NCBI GenBank assembly: GCA_016858145.1
Contig: JAEHOE010000011.1
Coordinates: 434,001-498,000, forward strand
Source: Edaphochlamys debaryana
Taxonomy: Eukaryota > Chlorophyta > Chlorophyceae > Chlamydomonadales
DNA: 64,000 bases
Direction of reading: 5' to 3'
A model generated the notes under the pieces. That model did not search any database. It was not told where the DNA came from and was given only the letters and a program-made list of their open reading frames with translations. Positions 12,381 to 24,800 of the stretch are shown piece by piece (the stretch's first letter is position 1; every line of letters starts with the position of its first letter). The position numbers and the translations under genes were made by a program.

Positions 12381-15300
12381 ATGGCCCAGCCTGCAGCGGC
12401 CGCGCGGGCCGTGGTGGAGCTCGGCTGCATGCCGCCCGGCCTCGTGATCGGTCGGGGCGGCGGCAACGTCAAGGCGCTCAGCGAGCGGGTGGGCGGGGGC
12501 CTCCGCATCTCCGTGCGCGAGGGGCAGGCGGTGCTCACGGGACCCAGCCCGGCCGCGGTGGAGGCGGCTGCGTCGCTCCTGCGGGCGCAGGTCGAGGCCC
12601 ACGCTCGCGGCGGTGAGTGCGGTGGGGCCCGAGTTGACGGAGGGTTGGGGGCAAGCGGGTTTTCCCTGTGTGGCTAGGTCCCTTGATCGCGCTCAACCCT
12701 CACCGTTCTGTCCGCAGTGGCTGGCCCCAACCGGCAGCAGCTGCCCTCCCCTGCCGCGGCTGAGCCTGCTGCAGCCAGGGCCCCAGTGGAGGTGCCCGCC
12801 GCGCGGGCCGTGGTGGAGCTTGGCTGCATGCCGCCCGGCCTCGTGATCGGGAAGGGCGGCTGCAACGTCAAGGCGCTGAGCGAGCGGGCGGGCGGGGGCG
12901 TGCGGGTGCAGGTCCTCGAGGGGGAGGGGCGGGCGGTGCTCACGGGGCGCAGCCGGGAAGCCGTGGAGGCGGCGGCGGCGCTGCTCCGGGAGCAGTTCGA
13001 GGCGAACGCTCTGGGAGGTGAGCGTCAAGGGATGGAGAGGTGGGGCGTGTTTGAAGGAACGTGCACGCTCACGTCTCACGCTCGCCTGGCGCTGGTGCTG
13101 GCCCGCAACCCCCGCAGCCACCCAGGCCTACCCCCACCCCCTGAGGATGGACTACGTCCTCACGGAGGCGGGCTTCGGTCCGGAGCCCTGCGGCGTCGTC
13201 CACTTCCAGCCCCGCGACCGGGGTGAGCCAGCTTGGCCTGATTGCATGCTGCTTACCGCTTGCGGCATCCCACATGCCCACGGTTTCGCCAACCGCTGCT
13301 GCTTGATCCCTCCTGCCCCCTTCCCACTACTACGGTAGCCACCGACGAAACCGCACGCCACGTGGCCCGGCCGCAGCAGCTGTACGTCCCGGCCCCCGGG
13401 CACCCGGATGTCGGCGGCGGCGGGGAGCCCCTCATGCCCGCAACCCCCAAGGCCCTCACCGCCGGCCCCGGCGGCGGCGCTGGTGCCGCTGGCTCCCGGA
13501 CTGCCGCCGACGGCCTGGCGGAGGCGCTGGGGGCCGTCAGCCTGGGGGCCGTGGAGGGGCCGGCGCTCCCGCCCCCCAGGCCCAGCGCCAGCAGTGCCGT
13601 ACAGCCCAGGAGGACGAGCACCGGCACGATCGTGGTGAGGGAGGGCTGAGGGAGGCCGGGACCGCTATGTCCGTAGTTGGTGGTCTGATGAGGGGAGACG
13701 TGCACTGGGTCGGGGCAAGAGCTAGCCTTCGAATAATAATAATAATAATAATAATAGCTACGCAACGGGCGAACCCGTGCGTGCCCCACTTCGGGGTTAA
13801 GGGGGCGGGGCAGAATCAACGCCCCGCCACCGGCCACTTCCTTGGCCGCACCCGCCGGGCCCTCGCTCCGGCAGGTCCATCACTTAGTAAAACCTACTCT
13901 CCGCCTGGTGCAAAACGGTTGCCATGTGCCTTGCGTTCTAAGTTGCGTCTATGCGCTACAATGTTTTTCAGCCTGACAACAGCCATCCGGTGGAGTTTCA
14001 AGCAGCAGTTCCGAGCCAAGACCGTTGGGATCCTAAGCACTGTCGTCAGCAGCTTGGGTAGAGTCTTAGAGATTGTGCCGCCGAACCCAAGTGTCACTAC
14101 ATGCGTAGGTGTCAGTTCCACTCCCCATCCCTCAGCTCTCAGCATGGCCGCAAGCTCCTGATGCTGCAGCAGCTTTGCCGCCGCCTTGTCAGGGTGGTTG
14201 CTAGCCTTCGAAGTAGAGCACGTACGCCTTGATGTGCCCCATCCACCAGTACCGTATGTGACTCCCGTTATGCGCTGCCCTGCCCTGCGCCCTCCTCGCA
14301 GAACGGCGGCTTCCACGGGAGCGCGGCCGCAGGACCCGGCGGCGCCGTATCCGCGGCGCTAACTTCCGCCGCCCGCAAGGCGGCAGCGCACCGCCCCGCC
14401 TTCAGCGCACTCAAGCTGAGGTTCAACTTGGGTGCGTGCGTGGGTCCCCTGTCCCCTGCCCCGGGCGGGGGTTCTCCGAGTGCCCCTCCTGCCTCCGACC
14501 CAAGCGACTGGACGATCGTGTGCCTGCTGTCCTGCCTGCCCCACCCCGGGCGCCCCAGGCAAGCAATACTTCTTCAGCGTGCCCCTGGCGCTTCGGCAGA
14601 CCTCCCTGGAGCAGCTGCAGGTATGTGTGGGACATGCCTAAGAGTCAATATAATGCGCCTGTCATGTACCGGTATGCATGCATCCCCAATAATTGTCAGT
14701 ACGTCAAGTGCTCCCCGCCTCAGCCCCGTGTTCTGTGGCCCTTCCACAGGCCGTGGCCCGTAGCAAGGGCCGCCTGCCGCAGGGGGTCTTCTCCAACGCC
14801 GTACCCGGGGCCCAGGTTGGCCCCATGCAGCGGGCCCTGCTTGGGCCCCGCCTGGGCTTCGTACTGACGGACCGCAAGGACGTGGCTACCGTACACGTGG
14901 TGGACCAGGTGGGGCGGTAGGACTGCCGTAGAGCCGTACGTGGTGCAGGCCGCATCCGTCTATTCAGGCTGCTCGCGCAGCAACAGTTACCTGCATTTCG
15001 CCTCTCGCCGCCCCCCACCCCACCCCCCATGCAGCGCATTAACCGGCACTACGCCATCAGCCTGACCTTCGTCGAGGGGTGGGTGGGACGGGAAGTGTGG
15101 GTAGGACGCCTCACGCCACCGCCACTCATAATAGCCCTTGACATTTTCGCCGCCCATCCCCAGACCCCATCCCCATCCCCAGACCCCGGCCCCGCCTGCA
15201 GCCGCGCCATGACACACCACCCATAACCCCACTCCCTTGCTATACTCGCCCCCGCCCCGCAGCCGCGCCGTGCTGTCCAAGCTCAAGGCGGACTCGTGCC

Positions 15301-16464
15301 GCCTGCACACGGCTGCCCTGCTGCAGGGCCCGGGCCGCCTGGACGCACGGCTGAAGCTGATGGGCGTGTTGGGGGGGCAGCAGGCGGGGGCGGAGGCGGG
15401 GCAGGTGCGGGGCTGGCCATACGGGGAAGTCCACAGCACACACAGGGCGTGACATTGGATGTAGGATTGGTGCCCGCTCCCATACGAGAGGACTACTCCT
15501 GCCTCCATCCGCCGCCTCCCCCTACCCCTGCCTCCGCCACCGCTCCGTCCCCGGCAGGCCCCGGGCGGCCAGGCCCTGGCGGCGGCGGTGCTGGCGGCAG
15601 CCAGCGGCCCCGAGCGCTTCGCGCCCTTCGAGGACCGCAGCGCCGAGGGCGTGCTGCGCGTGCTGCGCCTGCTGCCGCCGCACACGGAGCTGCAGTCCGT
15701 GCGGCGCAAGGCTAAGGCGGTGTACGAGGGGCGGCTGGAGGTGGGTGGGCGGGCGGGTTGGGATGGGCGGAGGAGGGTGGGGCTGAGCGAGGGGTCTACA
15801 GGTGACAAGGATACAGCATTACGGCCCGCTACGGCCGGGGGGCTGCAGGCACACGCCGGGGCCAGGCACACGTCACCGCCATCCCGCGCCCGCTGCCGGC
15901 TGGGGTGCACGTCTCGATCATCGGGTGCGCGTGCCTGCACCCTTTGCAGGTGGGGTGCGGGCAGCCCCCCGTGCGGGTCAAGGTGGCGGTCAAGCAGGTG
16001 GAGGACAGCGCATCGCGCCGCTGGGAGGCGTCAGGTGAGTGCATGGATGGGCGTACAACGGGATGGGTCCCGGCCCCGGCTCGGGCCGATGCCCCCCACC
16101 GATGGGGGTCCACGGTCCCTGTGCTTGCTCGAGGATGGGAAAGAGCATCTTCGCTAAGTCTTCGCTACAGTATAGTACACCCCACCGTACGGTCCCTACC
16201 CGGCAGCCTGTGCTCGGGGCTTACTTGCGTTCCGCCCCTCCGCCCCTGGGTCCACGGCTCTGACGGCTGCTTGGGGTTGCGCGCAGGCACGCTGCCCGAC
16301 ATGGATCCGGATCTGGGGGAGCTGCGGGAAGCTGCCAGGGGCGGCGGCGGCGCTGGAGGCGGTGGCGGCGGCGCTGGAGGCTCCGACTGGGCGGCCAGGG
16401 CGCTGCAGGCGGTGGGGGCGTTTGTGCAGGCGGTCAGCGCGGCGCTGGAGGCGGAGGCGTCTTG
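12381..16464 (+). CDS. Double KH-domain RNA-binding protein with unrecognised C-terminal region
   Basis: Predicted RNA-binding protein. Two near-identical KH modules sit in tandem, each with ELGCMPPGLVIG followed by RGGG or KGGC (the GxxG loop) and NVKALSER. They occupy exons 12381-12612 and 12718-13017. Exons 13118-13222 and 13339-13634 follow. The frame reaches a stop at 13647-13649, but a good donor (gtgagg) at 13635 joins in phase 0 to an exon at 14302. Later exons then run in phase to a stop at 16462-16464: NLGKQYFFSVPLALRQ, GPRLGFVLTDRKDVATVHVV, INRHYAISLTFVEG, a segment beginning RAVLSKLKADSCRLH, then Gly/Ala-rich sequence. The whole is about 640 residues. The downstream exons have no obvious start of their own, so I favour one gene. 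The alternative is a 315-residue double-KH protein ending at 13649 plus a separate gene. I do not recognise the C-terminal region. Confidence 0.6.
13721..14212 (-). mobile_element. 5'-truncated non-LTR retrotransposon with target-site duplications, in an intron
   Basis: Minus-strand remnant of a non-LTR retrotransposon inside the intron 13635-14301 of the KH gene, antisense to it. The 13-base sequence gctagccttcgaa occurs at 13721-13733 and again at 14200-14212, as expected for a target-site duplication. Next to the lower copy, on the element's strand, is an (ATT)8 run at 13732-13756, a microsatellite 3' tail of the kind several non-LTR clades carry. The body encodes a terminal ORF fragment with LRAEGWGVELTP, VVTLGFGGTISKTL and LHRMAVVRLKNIVAHRR, which resembles the sequence after the reverse transcriptase domain in algal LINE-type elements. 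No catalytic RT motif is present, so the copy is dead on arrival. Confidence 0.72.
13732..13757. repeat. (AAT)8 microsatellite
   Basis: Eight AAT units on the plus strand, read as (ATT)n on the strand of the retrotransposon. Its position at the element's 3' end, next to the target-site duplication, marks it as the element's tail and not an unrelated microsatellite. Confidence 0.85.
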
Positions 16465-17226
16465 ATGCAGACGGCAGAGGTTGACAGCAAAGACGGATGT
16501 GCAGGAGACGGAATGTTGAGAATGCGGCGAGGTGGCTGCTTCAGGGCAGGCAGGGTCGGCGGCGGGGCAGGGTCTGCATGGCAGGGGCTCTAGAGGAGGC
16601 GGCGGGCTGCCTTAAGCCGATAGGAGGGAAGCTTTGGAAGCATGCAGTTACGTAGGACCGCCCGTGGGTTGCTGGGGGCACAGGCTTCCCTACAGAGGAC
16701 AGGGAGGTGCTGCGGAGGCGCACAGGGCATTTGCAGCCGTTGCGGCCGTACATGGGGCCGTCCTGATCTCGCGGTCATTTTCGTAAGCTGTGAGTACGTA
16801 CTTACAGGAAAAAGGACCGCCAGAGTCAAACGCACAGGCCCCCGGTCGGCCAACCGCGTGTTTGCGGCAGTGCGGCAGTCCCGAGTCGCGTCGGTCGGGC
16901 GCGCCGCGAGGGCGCGCCCCCGGGTGGTTTAAGTAGGAGTCTCCTGCAGAAGATTTCATAAGACCAAACTCTGCAACGGAGGGTGAGCTTGGGAAAAGGA
17001 GTGAGCGGCGCGAAAGTGGGCCAAGCGGTTCGTCGGCAGCAAGTTCAGCCGCATGAGAAGTCCACCCGGCATACCAAACGACTCACACGCACTACACTAT
17101 TCATCGCTGGTACTGCTCACACCGCTCGGCGCGCTGTCTAAACACCCCTCAACTGTATCTCGGACACACACGCGAAGAACCGACCAAAGGCAATTCATGG
17201 TATAGAATGAGCACTAGAAAACAACG
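16465..17226. other. Intergenic region after the KH gene
   Basis: About 760 bp. It becomes less GC-rich after 16920. I see no coding exon, RNA gene or mobile-element signature. Confidence 0.45.
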
Positions 17227-17409
17227 TTAGCCGCCAGGCAGCGCTGGGGCTCCATGGTAGCCGTGAAGCATCACCACCCGGCGCTGCCACGCCACCATCA
17301 TGCGGAAGCCGCCGTGCTGGACCTCGGTGACGACGAGCTGTCGCCGGACTTGGAGGCGGACCTTGCCCCAAGTTGCCTCGGCACGGATGCGCACAGCCCC
17401 ATCCGCCAT
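17227..17409 (-). CDS. Possible small protein, 60 residues, unrecognised
   Basis: ATG-initiated frame on the minus strand (17409 to 17227), reading MADGAVRIRAEATWGKVRLQ and then a basic segment with QHGGFRMMVAWQRR, ending PALPGG. Base use at third positions looks coding, and the composition is unlike the surrounding low-complexity frames. It could be a single-exon gene or the last exon of a longer minus-strand gene, since an acceptor-like tag lies just upstream. I assign no function. Confidence 0.3.
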   Translation of the reverse strand: MADGAVRIRAEATWGKVRLQVRRQLVVTEVQHGGFRMMVAWQRRVVMLHGYHGAPALPGG

Positions 17410-17589
17410 GGCGCCGCGGCGAGCCCCCCAGCTGCTACCCTGGGAGTGAAGAAAGGGGAGCTCTCAGGTGAGACGGCGCAGGTGACATGAACCGGGGTTG
17501 AAGGGCGCCGCGTTCGGGACACAGGGGCACGCGGGCAACCCCCCGGGCTTCGCCGCTTGCGGCTACGCCGCTTCCCTTGCCCTACCCCA

Positions 17590-17603
17590 ATGACAGCTGT
17601 CAT
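17590..17603. promoter_or_regulatory. 14-base perfect palindrome ATGACAGCTGTCAT
   Basis: A perfect palindrome. Its half-site AGCTGTCA recurs near 17656, and the inverse TGACAGCT near 17846, all upstream of the receptor kinase. It could be a dimeric transcription factor site; this is inference from symmetry and clustering only. Confidence 0.3.
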
Positions 17604-17691
17604 GCTCCCTCACAAAACCCTTTTCTACAACCAGCCCTTGCCTGTTTCTTCAAGGCAGCTGTCACTCCTACTCACAAACCAAGACCCCTAG

Positions 17692-17791
17692 ATGTCATCT
17701 AGAGTTCTGACCGGAACAGGGACGGGAACGGGAACCGGGGCGCATGGCAGCGGTTGGGCGCCCAAGGGTTACAGGCGGCACGAGCGGGGAG
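17692..17791 (+). other. Candidate first exon of the CHASE receptor kinase
   Basis: ATG at 17692 opens a 100-base exon (MSSRVLTG, then a Thr-Gly run) that ends at a gtgggg donor in phase 1, the phase needed by the first secure kinase exon at 18820. The intron would be about 1 kb, longer than its neighbours, and 17792-18819 holds other weak open stretches, so the link is tentative. Confidence 0.3.
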
Positions 17792-18819
17792 GTGGGGGCC
17801 GCAGCGGGCGTCCCGCCCGCCGTCGCTGTCACATGTGGGTTTGGGTGACAGCTCGACCACCCAAACCAGCTACTGCCTATGTTATGAAGTCGGCCGGCCA
17901 CCTAACGGGCAGCGGTAGTAATGCAGCAGGGGCGGGGGTGTTTGGCCCAGGCCCTGGGGCAGATGGGATGGGATCTGTCGCGTGATGGCGCCGTACAGCA
18001 CATCCGTACCACACGCGCCCCGGTGCGGGGGTGCGTGCGTAGGGGCGCACGGTACTGTCCGGCCCCGCGGCCCCCAGCCGCCGCCCCGGACCCCGCGGCA
18101 GGGCCCCCCAACCCGCCTGCCGTAGGCCGCGGTGGCACGCCGCCGCCATCCACTCCTGGAGGCTTGAGTGGGTCGGGGGCAGCAGTTCATCCGCCTTCGC
18201 ACACACGAACAAATATCCGTGTGGCCAGGCCCTCAGCCGCTTTCTTGCGCGGGGTGGAGGGCGGGGTGGAGGCTGTGGGGGTCCAATCCCGGCCTTGTCA
18301 CGACCACCCATTGCCTCCGGGGCGGGGTGCGGCTGCAGTCAGCGCACAGGGGCGGGGAGGGGCAGGACAGGGGTGTGCGGGGCAGGGTCTGCAGGTTTCA
18401 GCGGGGGTCCTAGGAGCACTACGGTACCCTTTCTGGGGCGTGCTCAGGGGCCCACTGCCACCAGTCTCCCACGGCGTGGTGCAGAGCTCGGGTGCCCGGC
18501 GCAGGCTCACCGTTGGGCCTGCCGAGGGCTTTGTCCTAGGCACAACGCAGCCAAACGGTTTCCCTGTCGGCGCCTGAAGTCTCTGGGCCGGCGGGCCGCT
18601 GGCTGAGGCCCTGCCTGAAGCCCGGCCCGGCGGCCTTGCAACGCGCACCTGTGGGGCTGGGCAGGCTAGGCCCCACGGTGCAGCCACTGGCACCGTCCGT
18701 CTCTCCCCTTGACAAGAAACCGCAGCACGCCAACACCCCGCTCGTGTCCCTGCCCTTCACTGCTGCCGGTTCTTAGTCCTTGTTCGCACCCAAACCCTCC
18801 TCACCCCCTTCCCCAGCAG

Positions 18820-21800
18820 GTGCTTTCGACGCGGACGATGAAGGGGGCAGGCCCAGCGGGGGCTCGGAGGGGCCCGGCAAGGCCCAGCCGGGCCCGGCCC
18901 CTCCGGGCCCGGCCACGCCGGAGGGCCCGGAGGTCCGGGCCCCGGACGCCCCGCTCCCGCCCGAGCCCCCCGCCCCCGCCTCCTACTGCCCCCATGGGGA
19001 TGCGGGCTGCTGGCACACTCTGTCCGTGTGCAAGGTGGGGGAGGGGCCAGGGGGTTTAGGCGGTTTGGGTAGGGGGGTAGCCGGGGTGCGGTGAGAAGTC
19101 AAAAGTCATAGAGTTACGTGCGACTGGCATGTGACTGCCTGTATGCGGGTTGAGGTGCTTTCCAGAATAAGGAAGGAACTCTTCGGCCGCGGCCTGATGT
19201 AGGAGAGACTGGGTCAAGGGAGGCGCGGAGGCTACGGAAGGAAAGGTCTCCCGTCGATCGCCCTACATCCCCTCTCCCCCCTCCCCCTGTCAGGACATGC
19301 TCCACATCATCTGCCTCCACCCGGCCATCCTCATCGCCCCCCTCATGTTCTTCCTGCTGTTGTCGGCCCTGGTGGGGGGGGGGAGGGAAGGCGGGGAGGG
19401 GGAGGAGGGTGAGAGGGAAGAGAGGGGGAAAGGTGGGAAAGGGGAGGGGCGTCACGTGGGGGTCGCCTCCAGGTACGCCACCTCCTCCCCTGCCTCCCCC
19501 TCCCCTCCCGTCCCCTCCCCTCTCCAGGGTGTTTGGGGCGTCATGGCAGGGAGTACTTCGCACGTGGACCAGGCCAAGCACGACACGCGCAGCAGGGCGG
19601 TGGACGCAGCCACGGGCTTCCAGGTGGGGGGTGTCCATGGTGGTGTGTGTGGGGGGGGGGAGGGTTGGGGAAAGCAGGTGTAGGGGGTGCGGGGCGGGGA
19701 CGGGGCTGGGGGATTGGCTGGGACGGCCAGCAAGCTCGAGAGGGCTCGGATGGGGATGTGTGGTGTGGAGGGGGGGGGCACACGAGGCAGGGGCAGACTC
19801 AGTCCGTGCTCCCCCTTCAGCTTACCACCCGCCCCGCACGTTGACTGCGCTCCCCTTTAGCAGCTTCCTCCCCCTCTTCCCCTCCTCCCGGGCTCCTCCA
19901 CCCCCCTCCGCTCCCACAGATCCAGGTGCAGCAGTCCTTCACGCCGGGCGTGACCTTTCAGATCCTCGTACGGCAGAGGCCCGAGTGGGCCTACTGGCTC
20001 GCCAACTTCAACGACACGGCGGACGAGCTGCTGTCGAGGGTGGGTGGGTGGCGGTTGGTGGTTGGCGGTTGCAAGGCGCTTATGGCCGCTTGTTTGATGT
20101 TGATGAATGGTAACATGTACCGTCTATTCGTTACTGATGTTGCTTATTCGTACCTTCGTGGCAGGTGCCCCAAGGCGTGCTGTGGAACCTGCAGCTGCAG
20201 CCCTTCGGCCAGGTCATGCTCATCCACCCGCACAGGTGGGGCCCGAGGGGGCCCGAAGTGGGCCTGAGGTTGGGCCTGACGCGGGCCTTGGGGTGGCCTC
20301 CCAAGGGGTGTTAGGGGTGCCCCGCCCGACACCTTTGCCGCCGTCTGCTCCTGCGCCTGGCCTCGTTGTTACCCACGTGACGTGTCATTACCATGTGAGG
20401 GGAAGTTCACGCCACGCCACGCCACGCCAGGCCCACTCCCCTTTTATAACCCCCAACCCAGGCCGGTGGATGACCCTCAGATCGGTCGGGACGTGTTGGG
20501 AGGTACGGCTGGAAAGGGGACTCTGGGGAGGGGGAATGTTGAGTGGCGGGTGGGAAGGACGTGGCTGCGGCTGCGGTGTGGTCAGGCGCCCGCATGTCCC
20601 CCGTGGTTGGCCTGGCCCCATGCGCCCCTGGCAGGCTTTGCAGGGGTTCAGGCCTCGTCGGCCGACCCCTTGTTAAAGAACATCCCTCTTTGCCCCCTCA
20701 CCAACAGACCCCGCCCGCCGGGAGAGCGTATACAAAGCCATCGAGACACACCAGGCACGTCTCTCCTGCCTGCCTGCCTGTCCGCTAGTTATGCAGATGC
20801 GCCGCCACGTCTCTCCGCCTGTCTGCCCTGGTCACGAGAACCAACGGCAAACAATCGGTTATTTGTCAAGCGCCTCCTGCCGGCGATCCCCACCCTTCTT
20901 GAGCTTTCCCCCTTCCTTGCCCCCCCCCCATGGCCTCCAGCCCGCCATGTCTGCCCCCCTGGTGGTGGACCAGGGCTTCATGGGGGCCTTCATACGGTAC
21001 GGCACCATGGGGGGTACGGCATCTATAGGAGAAGGGGCTGGATGGGGGGATAGGGGGCGGAGGGTGGGTTGTGGACAGGGCACGGGCGCTGGGCTGCGGG
21101 GCTCGGGTGCGCCGTGCAGCGGGGTGTTTCGCGAAGGAGGCAGCCCTGTGGACTCGTCAGGTGCTCACACTTCCGTTGAACGCCCCTCCCGACCCCTCCG
21201 CCCCTCCCAACCCCGCGCTTCCCCCCCTCCCAAGGTACCCCATCTACGTCCCCGACTCCGCCCCCGATGACTCATTCGGGTTCCGATACCCCAACGGATC
21301 CTCGGCGCTCCCCGCCTCCGTGCGTGGATGCACCGTGTGCTACAACGACACCACACACGAGAAGTGGTGCGTCGAGTGCAGTGTACGGCAACGGTGTGCC
21401 GCAAACTGTAATGATGGAATTCTTGTTGCGTGGTTTGTGTGCACAATACACTACATTGACATTGACGAAATGCTAAGAATGATGTCAAGGAGTAGAAAGA
21501 CAGGAAGGAGATGACGGGGACGGGGGTGGGCGACCAACTCCACCCTTCCTTTCAATAACGTGCCCGCTGAACCCTCCAGGTGGGGCCTCATGACCTTCCT
21601 GCTCAACTACGATGAGCTGACGGGGGGGAGGGACGCAGTTCTGGAGTCCCTCACACGCATGGTGAGGAAGGGGGGGAGGGCGTGTGCTGACCCCATGCGG
21701 TATCAGCAACATGTGGGGGTGGGAGCGACGGGCGGGGTGTGGGGGCGCGGGTTCGAAGAGGGCCAGAGCGGACAGGGAGAGGTCTGTGTGGAGGGCGGCC

Positions 21801-24800
21801 CGGCGTGATGATGTGGCAGGATGGTGCGCTAGTGAGGATGGACATTCTGGCAAAACAAGAACAAATGACCCGTTGCCTTCTCTTCCTTGCTCTCCTCCTC
21901 CCTCCTCCTAGGGCTGGCGCTGGGCCCTAGTGCGCCCTATCGACCCCGCCCCCTCCGTCCCCTCCTCCTCGTCTGCCCCCCCCTTACCGGTGGAGGGGGC
22001 GGGGGAGCAGCTGATCGCCTCCTCCGACGGCTCCTCCCTGAGGGGGGAGGAGGCGGTGACGGTGGAGGTCAGGGTGCTGGGGGCCACGTGGCACCTGAGG
22101 GTGAGGGGGTGAGGGGGGCTGGGGGGGGGGAGGGACCTGACAGGTCCAGACAGGGAGGAGGGGGGGCGGTGAAGGATTGCGCCACGACGGGACGGCGGGC
22201 AGGAAGAGGGCGCCGAGGTCCCGCAGGGTTCCGTAGTACTGCGATAAGTGCCTGGATCTTGGGATTTACCGGTATCCGTGCAGCGCCTGCTGCGCCGGCT
22301 GTGCTTCACCCGTCCTGCTGCGCCTGCTGCGCTTCATGTGTCCTGCTGTGCGTGCTGTGCCCCAGGTGCGGCCCGCCAAGGGCTTCGAGCCGTCGTGGCG
22401 AGGCCCCCTGCTGGGTGGGTCGGGGCCAGGAGACTGGGCCGGGATGGTGCCCCCCGCCTGCTCCACCGCCTCCCCTGTCCCCACCACCAGGCGCTGCTTC
22501 CCTGGCGTGGGCGACGCAATCCCACTCGGTTTCGGTTTCCTCACCAGCCTGCCCTCACCCGGCACCTGGCTGTCTACTTCCTAGCCACCGCTCGCAATTC
22601 CCCGTTCCACCCCACCCCCCCTCTCCTCCGCCTCCTTTTTCCCCGTGCCCCAGCCGCCGTGGTCTTCATCTCATTAGTCATGGCCACGCTCCTGCTCGTG
22701 TCCCTCGCCTCCTTCAAGCGCCAGTGGCTGCTGCTGAGGGAGACCGTGGTGGGCACCGGGGCCGGGACGGCACGGCCCGACCCTCGTGCTTGCCGTACGC
22801 GCTGTTCATTGCCGTACGATGTTGTCGTACAGCCCCCACCACTTGGGCACTTGAAACCCCCGGTCTTCTGGTTCACCCCACCCACCCCCCCTAGGCGGCC
22901 AACCACAGCCTCAAGGAGACCACTCGACGCCTGGAGGAGGAGAAGGTGGGGGCGGGGGAGGAAGAGGGTGGGGATGGGGAGATTGGGGACAGACTGGGGC
23001 AACGCCAGAGGCGCGCTCCCCCCCGCTGTGTATTTTTAGTTCCGCTAGCCCCCACCCGCCTCCATCTCCCACCATCAGTCCGCTCACATGTGTGTAAACA
23101 CAGCCCTGTCACTCACCTCACCGCCGCACACGCCCCACAGTTACTCTGCACGATCCCCAGCTTCGCCAATCCCGATAAGCAAATGCTCAACTCCTAACCC
23201 CCGACCCCCAACCGCCACAACCGCCCAGGAGCGCATGGATCTGCTGTTGGTACGGCAGTACGAGCTGCTGCAGTGCCTCGACGTCCACCGGGACCGCGAC
23301 AGGGGTGGGTGGGGGGGGGAAGGGTGGGGGGGGGACCGTTTTGGCAGAGTGTTGTGGGGAGGTCTTGGAAGCAGTTTAAAGGCAACCGGGGGCGGGGTGG
23401 GGGTAGCCTTCAGGGGGGCCTTGAGGTAACCGAGGTAGCTACTGGCTGGGGATGGGATGGGATGGGATGGAGGCCGGCACCGGCGGGTGTAGAGAGACGC
23501 CGCATGATCTGATCTGGCATGATCTGATGATGTCCGCCCGCACCCGTTCGCCCCCCTCCGTCCGCCAGAGCGGCAAGCGCGCCGCAGCCGCAGCAGGGGC
23601 AGTACATCCGGCACGGGAGTGTCGTACAACTCCACGACGTCACGTGCTATCCTGGGTAAGGTCGGGTGGCGGCGGCTGGGTACGAACCTTGGTTCGCAAC
23701 GATGTGCCCCTCCCCACCTCTGCTTGGCGGGTGCTCTGTTTGCGCTGGGCCTAGGCTGGGGCAACAACCCGGGGCATGCACGCTTCGCCTCTCCCATCCC
23801 TCCCGCCTCCCCGCCCCCCCCCCGGACCGCCGCCACACCGTTCCTCTTTCTTCCAAGACGGTTCCCACTGATCCCTCCCCCTCTCCCCCCCCCAGACCGC
23901 ATCGAGGACGCCCGGCACTCCCTGCTGGCGGCCAAGTCCTTCAGCGAGGACCCCATCCAGGTGGGGGGGGGGAGGGGGGGGAGGGGAGGCATGTGGGGGC
24001 TTAGGGAGGCAAGAGGGGGGGAGAGGGAGGAGGGGGGCAGGGTGCGGCACACCCTGCTGGCGGCCAGGGGGGGGGAGGCACGTGGGGGCGCTTAGGGAGG
24101 TTAGGGAGGCAAGGGTTTCTGTGTGTGCGGAGGCTGGGGGCTGAGCATGTGTATCTGTGTGTTCAGGGGGTGGACGGACGGCCCTGCGGGTTGCGTCATG
24201 CCTGGGGGAGTACACTAACCGTGTGCTCCTGTTTCTTCCCCCCCCTCTCCCGTCTTCCCCCCTCCCCTTGACAGGTGTTCGAGGTGCTTGGGTCAGGCGC
24301 GGTAAGGGGGGCAGGGGGAGGGCAGGGGGAAGGGGGGACGGGGATCCTCTCCATACCCTTCCCCCTCTCCTCACTCCTCACTCCCCCCCCTCTCCCCCCC
24401 CTCTCCCCCCCTCTCCCCCCCCCCCCCCAGTTCGGCAAGGTGCAGCGGGGCGTATGGAGAGGCACGGTGAGGGGGCCTTGGGGGGGCAGGAGGGATGGGG
24501 GAAGGGGCCCGGGGAATGGGGGGCAGGCAGGAAGGGGGGGCCGGGTGGGTACGGAGGCCAGCCCAGGGACAGGGACGAGGCCGGGGTGGGTGGGTCGGCA
24601 GATATCCTGGGCTACCTGACCGCCAACCGCTACCCAACTAACTGCCAACCGCCAACCGCTCAGGTGGTTGCCGTCAAGACCATGATCCTGCCCGCCAACA
24701 TGACGGGCAAGGAGAAGCGCGAGAAGATGGCGGTCATGGAGGTGGGGGCGGGGCGGGGCGGGACATCCCACCGAGACTTACACAGACTGCCGACATGCTC

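Noticed and set aside
13667..14161. Plus-strand frame with MFFSLTTAIRWSFKQQFRAK as a possible first exon of the downstream gene
   Set aside because: It is the antisense of the retrotransposon fragment, runs through its (AAT)n tail, and does not connect in phase to the next exon better than 13634 does.
23446..23471. (GGGAT)n as an internal telomere repeat
   Set aside because: The unit does not match the TTTAGGG or TTTTAGGG types of green algae, and there are only about four copies.
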